A stretch of 64,000 nt of DNA, from positions 1-64,000 of the forward strand of contig JBAYNW010000001.1 in NCBI GenBank assembly GCA_041678605.1. Direction: 5' to 3'. Positions 1-7,766 of this stretch are shown one piece after another. Below the pieces are notes generated by a model. That model was not told the DNA's origin. It saw only the letters and a list, made by a program, of their open reading frames with translations, and searched no databases. Every line of letters begins with the position of its first letter. Positions within the stretch are counted from its first letter, which is position 1. This stretch comes from JBAYNW01 sp041678605 (GTDB lineage: Bacteria > Cyanobacteriota > Vampirovibrionia > Gastranaerophilales > Gastranaerophilaceae). The position numbers and the translations under genes were made by a program.

Positions 1-112
1 CCCACCCTGTTTTCTGACTTTCGCAGGCTTGTTTCAAAATTCGCCGTTACCTCTCACAAAACGATACTTAATCGTTTTGTTCGGCAGAGTCCCTCAAGGG
101 GGGAGGAAAAAT

Positions 113-243
113 AACCCTTCGACTTATCGACTAGAAAACGGAAAAAGGGAAGTTTTAATTTTTTTTATTGCACTTAATCACTTAATCACTCAGTCACTTA
201 ATCACTTAATCACTTCGTAAAAAGCCTTTCAACCTTTCGACTC
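113..243. repeat. Composite short-tandem-repeat block (STRR-like)
   Basis: The block joins octamer-type runs: ACTTATCGA units, then CACTTAAT/CACTCAGT units, then CTTCGTAAAAAGCC, then a TTTCAACC/TTTCGACT run. The same modules recur in the same order near 26.9, 33.7, 52.8, 57.6, 59.1, 60.5 and 61.4 kb. It lies directly downstream of the receiver gene. Frames through it read LNHLITQSLNH-like peptides and are not genes. The first 110 bases hold another repeat remnant (CCCTCAAGGGGGGAGG) and no gene that I can support. Confidence 0.8.
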
Positions 244-244
244 C

Positions 245-649
245 TCACATCAGCTCATCTATCGCCAGCTTGTATGACGTCAAATCCCTTGCGGCGATTG
301 CTTTCGGCAGGCAAGCAACTTTGAGCCGGTTGGCTATGCTTTTGATATTGTAAGTTGCTGAAATTATTATTATCGGCGTGTTTTGGTATTCTCTCAGCTT
401 TTTAATCTGCTCGATAAGCCATTCTCCGGCGTGTTTTGGTTCAAAATCAAGCTCCATCTGCAAATCGGAAATAATCAAATCGTAAGGATGTTCCAGATTA
501 TTATAAACCATTTCATAAGCTTGTCGGGCGGAATTTGCCACTTCGGGGGCAAATTCCGCCCCATAAAGTTCTTTCAGCACAGCCTGATGATAATCAAGCC
601 ACCCTTTTGAATCGTCAACTATTAAGATTTTCTTTGTGTTTGGCAACAT
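245..649 (-). CDS. Stand-alone response-regulator receiver protein
   Basis: The 134-residue protein is a single CheY-like receiver domain with no output domain. The acidic pocket is IVDDS near residues 10-14, the phospho-acceptor is the Asp of LIISDLQM near residue 61, the Ser follows the IIII strand near residue 98, and the Lys is in CLPKAI near residue 116. A short insertion (LDFEPKHAGEW) follows the phosphorylation loop. It probably relays phosphate from an unseen histidine kinase, and no kinase is encoded nearby. The start is ATG at 649, preceded by AAAAGGAATAA. Confidence 0.85.
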   Translation of the reverse strand: MLPNTKKILIVDDSKGWLDYHQAVLKELYGAEFAPEVANSARQAYEMVYNNLEHPYDLIISDLQMELDFEPKHAGEWLIEQIKKLREYQNTPIIIISATYNIKSIANRLKVACLPKAIAARDLTSYKLAIDELM

Positions 650-663
650 TTATTCCTTTTATT

Positions 664-767
664 ACGTCATCCTGAAGCATGATGCTTTGCGTTCTATTTC
701 AATCCTGGCTGTTCAGGATCTCATCAGCTAAAGACAATGCGATGCTGAAACAAGTTCAGCATGACGT
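664..767. repeat. REP-like palindromic repeat with ACGTCAT ends
   Basis: The element begins ACGTCATCCTGAAGCATGATG and ends GATGCTGAAACAAGTTCAGC followed by ATGACGT, so the two ends are inverted. The core TGCTGAA-CAAG-TTCAGCA folds as a hairpin. Related copies are at 7789-7861, 11196-11217, 11254-11283, 11476-11505 and 43762-43795. It sits between two co-directional minus-strand genes and could attenuate transcription or stabilise an mRNA end. Confidence 0.8.
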
Positions 768-768
768 T

Positions 769-3054
769 TTATTTTTGTAGTAAAAACACCCTAAACTCAC
801 CCGGTTGAAGTGTTTCGAAATCAAGCAAATGGCCTTCGCTCACAAATTCTTTTTCCACGAAGTTTTCGCCGTCAAAGACAAATTCCGATTTTACGATGTA
901 ATCACCCGGCAGGCTCACGGATTTATCCAAAACCTCTTCTCCCTCTTTGATTTCTGCGTGGGAACCTTCCTCATCATTAACTGTGATTTTTTCTGTCGGG
1001 TAATTATAATTTGCAACTACAAGCAAAGCAGATTTTAGCGGCTCTTTTGAAATCAGCCAGCTGACAAAACCGTCTTCGTCCTGAGTTATAATTTGAGCTT
1101 CGCCTTCCGTGACAAGTTCCTGAGATTTTGCAAAACGGTCTATCGCATCAAACTTGGCAAAAAATTTGTAATTTTTTTCTCTTTTCATCGAAATTTCATT
1201 TCCGATAGTTTTTTCAATCCCCGTCTTAGTGAAAGATTCATCCCCGTCAATGTACAAAACCGGTCTTTGTGCATTTTTGCCGCCGGGTAGAAACTTATAT
1301 TTAAACCACTTGAACAAGGCTCCATCCTCGCCTAATTGACCCGGATATTGGTCGATTACGCTGAATTCTCCGTCCTGATTGTTGTAGGTTTTCAGGATAG
1401 AGAGATTTTCGATATTAAAATTTTTCCTGTTATAAACGGCTAAATCCTGATTATCCTCAATGATTTTTTCTGGCGTTTTTTCAGACTGCGAACTGATATC
1501 GTTTCCCCACAGAGTATCGAATTTCATATCCTCATGATACTCCTTCAAAAGTTCTCCGCAGAGCATATATTCAGCCAAAGAGGCAAAGTAAGGTTTTTTT
1601 TGTTTCATTGAAAAATTTAGTTTTGCAAGGACTTCTTTTGGTGCCCGATAGCTTATCGGCACTCCGTTTTTCTCCGAAACTTCATCTACAACGTGGTCTG
1701 CGTGGTCAATTCTGAACCCGTCAAAGTTGTAATCACTTTGGATTTTGTCCATAAACTCAATGAAAAAGTCGATTACAGGCTTGTTATATTGGCCGTTTTC
1801 CAGAAAAACGAAGTAAAACGGGGTTTGGCAGTCAAGGTTTGCAAAATTTGTAACGTCCTCGCCCTTAAAATCATAGTGTTTAAAAACGGGGTAGCTTCCG
1901 CAGTCGCTCATTTTGTCAAAAACGGGAATGCCGGCGGAACACCATGCACCGCCCGGTGCTGACCACAAACCTTCTTTCATTAGAGTTTGGATGATTTCAG
2001 CCTGTTTGGTGATTTCTTCTTCTTTAAATTGTTTATTCGATTTTTCGATTTGAATTTGTGAAACAATTTCTCGAACATGTTTTTGGATTTTCATCTGATT
2101 ATCTTTTTTCAGCATTTCATTTGAGTAAGTTTTTTTAAGCTCGCACAACTCTTTTTCAAATTCGTCATAAATTTTTTGATACTCCCCGCTCAAATCGCCC
2201 GCCCCGCTTTTCAAAGTCTGTTTGCAAATATCTTTGATGACTTCGACATCTTCTTTGTCAAAAGTTTTTTCAAGCTTTTGAGCGATTAAATCCGTACTGT
2301 TCTCAAGCCTGGCAATAAGTTCTTTTATATCAAACCATCTTGCAATATCCGGGTTTGCAAGTACAATTTTCGCAAATCTTCCCGTTTGGGGCAAAACATC
2401 ATAAATTACAGGGTGTCCGGCAAGCTGTGCCAGCGTGATAAAAGTTTGAACCTGAGCCTTTGCATCAAGCCCCAGTGCCTCTTTCAACTGTGCATCTTCA
2501 AGATTTAAGCTTACATCTGTACTTGTAGGCAAATATGCACACCCGAATTCTCTCGGGTGGAAAGGAATTAAATAAATTGTGGTAGCAAAAATCCCTTTTT
2601 CCGGATTTCCGGCAGGCAAAATCAAAAGTTGGCGAAGCCAGTCGATAAATTTCCCCGTTTCCTCACTTTTGTTCCCGTTTCCGAGTCCCGCAAGGTTTAT
2701 AAGCTTTATGTCATGACCTTCTTTTTTAATCCAATTGGCGTTTTTGATTTCGTTTCTTGCCAGAACACTTGGGTCTTGAAAATTAAAAATGCCGTCTTTA
2801 AAAACTCCATTTATCACCCATTTTGTTTCCAGCGAAAACAAAACTTCGGCAGGCGTAAGCTCTTCAAGTGCCTTTATATGCGGATACGGAAGATACTGGT
2901 ATTTTTCGACCAATTCTCTCAAATATGCCTTTCTATCTTCCGAAATCCCGTCAAATTTATAAATTTCTTTTAATTTTGCATAAATTTCACTGACTTTTTC
3001 AGGAGTAACTCCGATTTTCTCTTCTTCTTTTTTCTTAAACAAAAATTCTAGCAT
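769..3054 (-). CDS. GH13-like alpha-amylase-family protein
   Basis: This 761-residue protein has no signal peptide. The GH13 region II motif FDGFRIDH lies at about 444-451 with the nucleophile at D450. Region III (SLAEYM) offers acid/base E495. The usual NHD of region IV appears as YNNQD near 557-561. Region I is degenerate (GHPVIYDVLPQTGRFA, about 213-228). A charged helical insertion at about 290-360 precedes the catalytic half, and a beta-rich C-terminal domain follows. It is probably a cytoplasmic glucan- or glycoside-acting enzyme, substrate unknown. The start was taken at ATG 3054, with AAAGAGAG upstream. An in-frame GTG at 3099 lies inside a palindromic repeat and is less likely. Confidence 0.7.
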   Translation of the reverse strand: MLEFLFKKKEEEKIGVTPEKVSEIYAKLKEIYKFDGISEDRKAYLRELVEKYQYLPYPHIKALEELTPAEVLFSLETKWVINGVFKDGIFNFQDPSVLARNEIKNANWIKKEGHDIKLINLAGLGNGNKSEETGKFIDWLRQLLILPAGNPEKGIFATTIYLIPFHPREFGCAYLPTSTDVSLNLEDAQLKEALGLDAKAQVQTFITLAQLAGHPVIYDVLPQTGRFAKIVLANPDIARWFDIKELIARLENSTDLIAQKLEKTFDKEDVEVIKDICKQTLKSGAGDLSGEYQKIYDEFEKELCELKKTYSNEMLKKDNQMKIQKHVREIVSQIQIEKSNKQFKEEEITKQAEIIQTLMKEGLWSAPGGAWCSAGIPVFDKMSDCGSYPVFKHYDFKGEDVTNFANLDCQTPFYFVFLENGQYNKPVIDFFIEFMDKIQSDYNFDGFRIDHADHVVDEVSEKNGVPISYRAPKEVLAKLNFSMKQKKPYFASLAEYMLCGELLKEYHEDMKFDTLWGNDISSQSEKTPEKIIEDNQDLAVYNRKNFNIENLSILKTYNNQDGEFSVIDQYPGQLGEDGALFKWFKYKFLPGGKNAQRPVLYIDGDESFTKTGIEKTIGNEISMKREKNYKFFAKFDAIDRFAKSQELVTEGEAQIITQDEDGFVSWLISKEPLKSALLVVANYNYPTEKITVNDEEGSHAEIKEGEEVLDKSVSLPGDYIVKSEFVFDGENFVEKEFVSEGHLLDFETLQPGEFRVFLLQK

Positions 3055-3080
3055 CTTATTCTCTCTTTTGGGTTTAGTTC

Positions 3081-3102
3081 GGCGGGATAGCAATCTCACC
3101 CC
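3081..3102. repeat. Small palindrome, GGGAT-TGCT-ATCCC family
   Basis: On the minus strand it reads GGGGTGAGATTGCTATCCCG followed by CC. It is almost the same as 24975-24998 in front of aspS. Both copies lie in a 5' leader, between a promoter and a start codon, so an mRNA-hairpin role is possible. Confidence 0.65.
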
Positions 3103-3110
3103 ACAAGAAG

Positions 3111-3138
3111 ATTATACCATGTAAAAAGCGGCTGTCTA
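3111..3138 (-). promoter_or_regulatory. Candidate sigma-70-type promoter for the GH13-like gene
   Basis: On the minus strand there is TAGACA at 3138-3133, a 16-bp spacer, and TATAAT at 3116-3111. The -35 hexamer lies inside the left inverted end of the 3124-3310 element, so insertion of the element may have created or replaced this promoter. Confidence 0.6.
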
Positions 3139-3310
3139 AAAAGTCCCCCCTTGACAACTGACGTCGTGCCGGAACATGGGTTATCGGCTCCTCGTAGATT
3201 GTCCTTAATCCGGCATCCCACAAGTGAGATCCCGAATTAAGAATGATTTTTTTGAAGCCGATAATTCATGTTTCGAGATGACGGTGGGGACTTTTTAGAC
3301 AGTCGCTTTT
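3124..3310. mobile_element. MITE-like hairpin element, 187 bp
   Basis: The outer inverted repeats span 3124-3148 and 3286-3310 and match at 24 of 25 positions (core GCTGTCTAAAAAGTCCCC). Inside, 3174-3189 pairs with 3256-3271 (ACATGGGTTATCGGCT against AGCCGATAATTCATGT), and a central CTTAAT/ATTAAG arm closes the hairpin. It has no coding capacity. The ends resemble transposase-type termini (CTGTCTAAAAAG), but I cannot name the family, and no target duplication is clear. Confidence 0.8.
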
Positions 3311-3329
3311 AATAATCATTTGTAAATGC

Positions 3330-3719
3330 TTAATCTTTGTTTGGCTTTGCATTTTTAACCGCATCCACGATACTAGCTATGCCGACAACCAGATTGCCAA
3401 TAACCCCAATGGCAGTGATAAAAGGTACTTTTACTGCTTTACCAACAACGGAAACAAGTGCACTTCCTAATCCTCCCCCTAAATAAGCAAATCCTTTTTT
3501 ATTATCTCCATTGATAAATTGTCCTAATCCTGATACTAAAAGGGAAGCAATTCCAACACCCCATTTTTTACCCGTGCTGGCTTTTTCAATTGGTTCTCGC
3601 TTTTCCTTAATTTCTACTTTATCTTCGCCATCTGTGAACGCAACAGCTTTTGGATTGCTCATTTTGTTATTGGCAACTATGTTTACTTGAGGAATAACTC
3701 CAATTTTATTGATTTCCAT
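3330..3719 (-). CDS. Small TM2-like membrane protein
   Basis: This protein of about 129 residues has a polar N-terminal half (about 1-48) followed by hydrophobic segments. The segment LLVSGLGQFINGDNKKG (about 59-75) has the pattern of TM2 or small-pump-like domains: hydrophobic, G-x-G-Q-x-x-N-G, then charge. A glycine-rich second span and a third span (FITAIGVIGNLVVGIASIV) follow. ATG 3719 was chosen because AAGGA lies about 8 bases upstream. A GTG two codons earlier would put the Shine-Dalgarno too close. Function is unknown. The short unstructured N-terminus resembles other small proteins in this window. Confidence 0.65.
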   Translation of the reverse strand: MEINKIGVIPQVNIVANNKMSNPKAVAFTDGEDKVEIKEKREPIEKASTGKKWGVGIASLLVSGLGQFINGDNKKGFAYLGGGLGSALVSVVGKAVKVPFITAIGVIGNLVVGIASIVDAVKNAKPNKD

Positions 3720-3821
3720 TATCACATTCCTTTTTTGTTTATTCTACACTTTTATATAAAAACAAAGCAAAAATAAATTTGCTATTTTTACGTGGAATAT
3801 TACTATTTATTTACAAAAGCC

Positions 3822-4901
3822 CTAGATATTCATCGCTTTCAGAATTTCATTCAAGTCAGACGACGTCTTTTTGACCTCGGTGCCTGAATATTTAATCGCA
3901 GAATCGGGGTCTTTCAGCCCGTTTCCTGTCAAAACACAAACGATTTTTGAACCTTCTTTAATTAATTTTGATTTATGGGCTTTGATTACGCCTGCGACTG
4001 ATGCCGCACTGGCCGGTTCGCATAAAATTCCCTCATTTGACGCAATTAATTTATAAGCTTCGATTATTTCTTCATCAGTTACGCAATCAATGCACCCTTT
4101 ACTCTCATCTCTTGCTTCCTCTGCCTGTTTCCAGCTGGCAGGGTTTCCTATCCTGATTGCGGTTGCAATTGTTTCAGGCTTCAAAATTCTCTCGCCTCTT
4201 ACGATTGCGGCCGAACCTGTTGCCTCAAATCCCATCATCTTAGGTAGTTTGGAAATTTTGCCAAGTGTGTGATATTCCTTGTAACCTTTCCAGTAAGCTG
4301 TTATGTTTCCTGCGTTTCCGACCGGAATAAAATGGTAATCCGGAACACCGCCAAAATCTTCTAATTGGTCGCAAATTTCAAACGCACCTGTCTTTTGACC
4401 TTCAATGCGGTAAGGATTTACTGAATTTACGAGAGTTACGGGATATTTTTCAGAAATACCCATCACAACTTCAAGTGCTTCATCAAAATTTCCGTTAATT
4501 GCGATAATTTCAGCTCCGTACATCATTGCTTGAGAGAGTTTTCCGAGCGCAATGTAACCGTCAGGAATAAGAACAAAACATCTCATGCCGGCTTTGGCAC
4601 CGTATGCGGCCGCCGCGGCCGAGGTGTTTCCTGTTGAGGCACATATTATGGCATTTTCACCGGCCTCGGCGGCCTTAGATACTGCCATGGTCATTCCTCT
4701 GTCCTTAAAACTCCCTGTCGGGTTTGCCCCTTCAAATTTCAGATAAACTTCTGCGTTAATTGAACTTAGGCCTATCTTTTTGGCGAGATTATCAGCCTTA
4801 ATCAAAGGTGTGTTTCCTTCGTTTAGCGTTATAACGGGTGTTTTGTCCGTTACCGGCAAAAATTCTCTGTATTTGTTTATAAGTCCTGTGTAGTGTGTCA
4901 T
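3822..4901 (-). CDS. thrC: Threonine synthase
   Basis: This PLP enzyme converts O-phosphohomoserine to threonine. It has 359 residues, the compact bacterial/archaeal type. The PLP lysine is in GSFKDRGM (about 63-70), the ASTGNTSAAAAAYGA loop (about 88-102) follows, and the phosphate-binding loop PVGNAGNITAYWKGY lies around 192-206. It follows hom on the same strand with a 55-bp gap, so the two last steps from aspartate semialdehyde are probably co-transcribed. Confidence 0.95.
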   Translation of the reverse strand: MTHYTGLINKYREFLPVTDKTPVITLNEGNTPLIKADNLAKKIGLSSINAEVYLKFEGANPTGSFKDRGMTMAVSKAAEAGENAIICASTGNTSAAAAAYGAKAGMRCFVLIPDGYIALGKLSQAMMYGAEIIAINGNFDEALEVVMGISEKYPVTLVNSVNPYRIEGQKTGAFEICDQLEDFGGVPDYHFIPVGNAGNITAYWKGYKEYHTLGKISKLPKMMGFEATGSAAIVRGERILKPETIATAIRIGNPASWKQAEEARDESKGCIDCVTDEEIIEAYKLIASNEGILCEPASAASVAGVIKAHKSKLIKEGSKIVCVLTGNGLKDPDSAIKYSGTEVKKTSSDLNEILKAMNI

Positions 4902-4906
4902 TTTGT

Positions 4907-4953
4907 TTTCCCTTTCCTCTTTCCACTTTCCTCTTTCCTCTTTCCTCTTCCCT
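4907..4953. repeat. TTTCCTC tandem heptamers in the hom-thrC gap
   Basis: Imperfect seven-base units (TTTCCTC, TTTCCAC) fill almost the whole 55-bp gap between hom and thrC. On the transcript this is a purine-rich GAGGAAA run, which would place several Shine-Dalgarno-like GAGG blocks in front of thrC. Confidence 0.75.
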
Positions 4954-4956
4954 AAC

Positions 4957-6228
4957 TCACTCCATAACTCTTATCAAACTATTGACCTTATTGATACAGG
5001 CATCTTTTTCAAGCATTTTTACGGCATTTTGTAAATTCTTTTCCAAAGCATTTTCAGTGATTACAATAATATTTGCGGTGTTGTCGGCACTAAGCCCTTT
5101 TTGCAGCAGACTTGAGATACTGATTTCGTTTTCGGCAAAAATTCTGCCCAAAGAAGCGATAACCCCGACGTTATTTTTGGCGTTGATGTACAGGTAATAT
5201 TTATTTATGGTTTGAGAAATGTCAATCATTTTAGCCGCTTCGGAGTGGTGGCATCTCATCATCGGAAGTATGTAATCGCTTTTTCCCAGCTCGGTTGCAA
5301 TCGCCAGAACATCTCCCACAACGGAACTTGCGGTCGGAAATTCACCTGCACCCGGACCTGAAAACATAATTTCTCCCATCGGATGGCCTTCTACCATAAC
5401 CGCATTTGTCACATAATCAATATGGGCAAGACTTTTGCTCTTTTTCACAAGCATCGGATGAACCCTCACATCCGCCTTTCCGGCTTCATCAAGCTGGGCA
5501 AGTGCGACAAGCTTAATTCTAAACCCGAATTCGTTTGCGTATTTCATATCCTCAGACTTGATTTTGCTTATACCTTCTCTATAAATATTTTTTATATTAA
5601 TTCTCTTGTTAAATGCAATTGTGGCAAGCGTCGCAATTTTGTAAGCCGCATCAAACCCTTCTACGTCACCCGTAGGGTCGGCTTCGGCATAACCCAACTC
5701 CTGTGCTTCTCTCAAAACGCTTTCGTAAGAGGCACCCTGCATGTCCATTTTTGTCAAAATATAATTCGTTGTTCCGTTTAAAATGGCAGCAATTTTAGTA
5801 ATCTTATTTCCCGCCAAAATAGTTTTAATGGGCATTATGATAGGAATTCCTCCAGCGATTGCCGCTTCGTAAAGCACAACTTTGTTGTTCTGTTCTGCAA
5901 CAACAAACAACTCTTCACCGTGTTTTGCAAGAAGTTCTTTGTTTGCTGTTACGACATGCTTGCCGTTTTTCAGAGCCGTTTTTATCAAGTCAAATGCAGG
6001 CTCTATCCCGCCAATAACTTCTACCACGATTTGGATTTCCGGATTATTCACGACCTCATAAGGATTGTCGGTCAAAATGGATTTATCAAGATTGACAATG
6101 TTTCTTTCTTTTTTAAGATTTTTCACTGCAATTTGTACAATTTCGATTTGTTCAAACCCTGATAAGGTTTTTAAAACACCCGTTCCGACTGTTCCCAAAC
6201 CTATCATGCCGATTTTAATTTTATCCAT
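4957..6228 (-). CDS. hom: Homoserine dehydrogenase with ACT domain
   Basis: It reduces aspartate semialdehyde to homoserine with NAD(P)H. The 423-residue protein carries a Rossmann GMIGLGTVGTGV (about 7-18), the catalytic-domain segment TANKELLAKHG and the GYAEADPTGDVEGFDAAYK signature (about 194-212). A C-terminal ACT domain starts at about 350 (NNVGVIASLGRIFAENEIS), the usual threonine-sensing module, so feedback inhibition by threonine is likely. It is first in a hom-thrC operon. Confidence 0.96.
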   Translation of the reverse strand: MDKIKIGMIGLGTVGTGVLKTLSGFEQIEIVQIAVKNLKKERNIVNLDKSILTDNPYEVVNNPEIQIVVEVIGGIEPAFDLIKTALKNGKHVVTANKELLAKHGEELFVVAEQNNKVVLYEAAIAGGIPIIMPIKTILAGNKITKIAAILNGTTNYILTKMDMQGASYESVLREAQELGYAEADPTGDVEGFDAAYKIATLATIAFNKRINIKNIYREGISKIKSEDMKYANEFGFRIKLVALAQLDEAGKADVRVHPMLVKKSKSLAHIDYVTNAVMVEGHPMGEIMFSGPGAGEFPTASSVVGDVLAIATELGKSDYILPMMRCHHSEAAKMIDISQTINKYYLYINAKNNVGVIASLGRIFAENEISISSLLQKGLSADNTANIIVITENALEKNLQNAVKMLEKDACINKVNSLIRVME

Positions 6229-6374
6229 AAAGCCCTCTTTTTTTGTTTTAAGTACCCATATAAATTAAACCACAAAGTTGCCGTCGAATAAATCCCATTC
6301 TCACCGTTCACAATTCATTATTTTTTGTAGTAAAATAATCTTGGGATTATTACAAACACAGAGGGGCATCCGGA

Positions 6375-7766
6375 TTGAAAATACATAACTCATATTCACA
6401 AAAAACAGAAGAATTTATCCCGATTGATGGAAACAAGATTAAAATGTACGTCTGCGGGCCAACGGTTTACGATTATGCTCACCTCGGGCATGCCAGATGC
6501 TACATTACGTGGGATGTTTTGTACAGATATTTGAAATTTAAAGGCTATGATGTCACTTACTGCCGAAATGTTACCGACGTCGATGACAAAATTTTAAACA
6601 AAGCCGAAAAAGAGGGCAAAACTCCCGATGAAATCGCCCAATTTTATTACCGGTTATTTTCAGACAGTATGGAAGCCCTGAATAATTTAAAGCCTGATAT
6701 TGAACCTTTTGCGACAAAGACTCTGGGTGAAATGATTGCTATAATAAAACAATTGATAGAAAAAGGTTACGCCTACGAAGCAGACGGCGACGTATATTTC
6801 AGGGTAAAAAGTTTTGCAAAATACGGTTCGCTTTCCAAACAGCCGCTTGATGCACTTGAGGCGGGTGCAAGAGTTGAAGCATCAGATATAAAAGAAAGCC
6901 CTATGGATTTTGCACTCTGGAAGCGTGACGAAAAATTCGGCTACAAAAGCCCATGGGGTACAGGCCGCCCCGGTTGGCACATTGAATGTTCCGCTATGGC
7001 TAGAAAATATTTGGGGAAAACCATTGATATACACGCAGGCGGTGCCGATTTGATTTTTCCCCACCATGAAAATGAGATTGCCCAGTCCGAATGTGCAAAC
7101 GGCTGTCAATTCGTAAAATACTGGATGCACAACGGTTTTGTCACAATAAACAAAGAAAAAATGTCAAAATCCTTAGGAAATTTTTTAACGATTGATGATA
7201 TGCTAAAAACTTATGACGCAAACACAATAAGATTTTTTATTCTGACAAATCATTACCGCATGCCTGTCGAATTTTCCGACGAAGCTTTAAACTCTGCACA
7301 AGCAGGAGTTAAAAGGCTTTACAATGCTATTAACGAAGCAAAAAGAAATGCCGGAATAAACAGAGAATTTGACATCACGCCTGAGCCTGAATACAAAGAA
7401 TTTATTGAGGCAATGGATGACGATTTAAACACTTCAAAGGCACTTGCGGTGCTTTTTGACTTAGCGACAAAGTTAAACAAAGAAAAAAATGTCAGAAATT
7501 TAACATTGATTTGTAAATTGTCTGCTGTTTTGGGATTTAATTTTGATAAAGTAGAAATTTCAGAGGAAGAATTGAAGGAAAAAGTCGATTTCATAGCCAA
7601 AAAGCTGGGCTTGGATTTAAAAAACATGGAAGAAATTTTGGTTTTGAGAAAATCCGCACGGGAAGAAAAAAATTGGGATTTGGCTGATAAAATCAGAGTA
7701 GCGTTTGATGAAGCGGGGATTACATTAAAGGATAGTAAAGAAGGAACGGCGTGGGAAGTGAAATAA
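6375..7766 (+). CDS. cysS: Cysteinyl-tRNA synthetase
   Basis: This class I synthetase charges tRNA-Cys. It has 463 residues, the family's usual length. The HIGH-type motif is AHLGHARC (about 35-42), the Cys of YVCGPTVYD is the first zinc ligand, the GWHIECSAM segment carries the second, and KMSKSLGN (about 265-272) is the KMSKS loop. The start is TTG at 6375, with GAGGGG about 8 bases upstream. The 3' end overlaps the start of the next gene by 16 bases. Confidence 0.96.
   Translation: MKIHNSYSQKTEEFIPIDGNKIKMYVCGPTVYDYAHLGHARCYITWDVLYRYLKFKGYDVTYCRNVTDVDDKILNKAEKEGKTPDEIAQFYYRLFSDSMEALNNLKPDIEPFATKTLGEMIAIIKQLIEKGYAYEADGDVYFRVKSFAKYGSLSKQPLDALEAGARVEASDIKESPMDFALWKRDEKFGYKSPWGTGRPGWHIECSAMARKYLGKTIDIHAGGADLIFPHHENEIAQSECANGCQFVKYWMHNGFVTINKEKMSKSLGNFLTIDDMLKTYDANTIRFFILTNHYRMPVEFSDEALNSAQAGVKRLYNAINEAKRNAGINREFDITPEPEYKEFIEAMDDDLNTSKALAVLFDLATKLNKEKNVRNLTLICKLSAVLGFNFDKVEISEEELKEKVDFIAKKLGLDLKNMEEILVLRKSAREEKNWDLADKIRVAFDEAGITLKDSKEGTAWEVK

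Noticed and set aside
29..220. Open frame of about 63 codons at the window start
   Set aside because: It is the translation of the repeat block (LNHLITQSLNH text) that recurs at many intergenic sites. No ribosome site.
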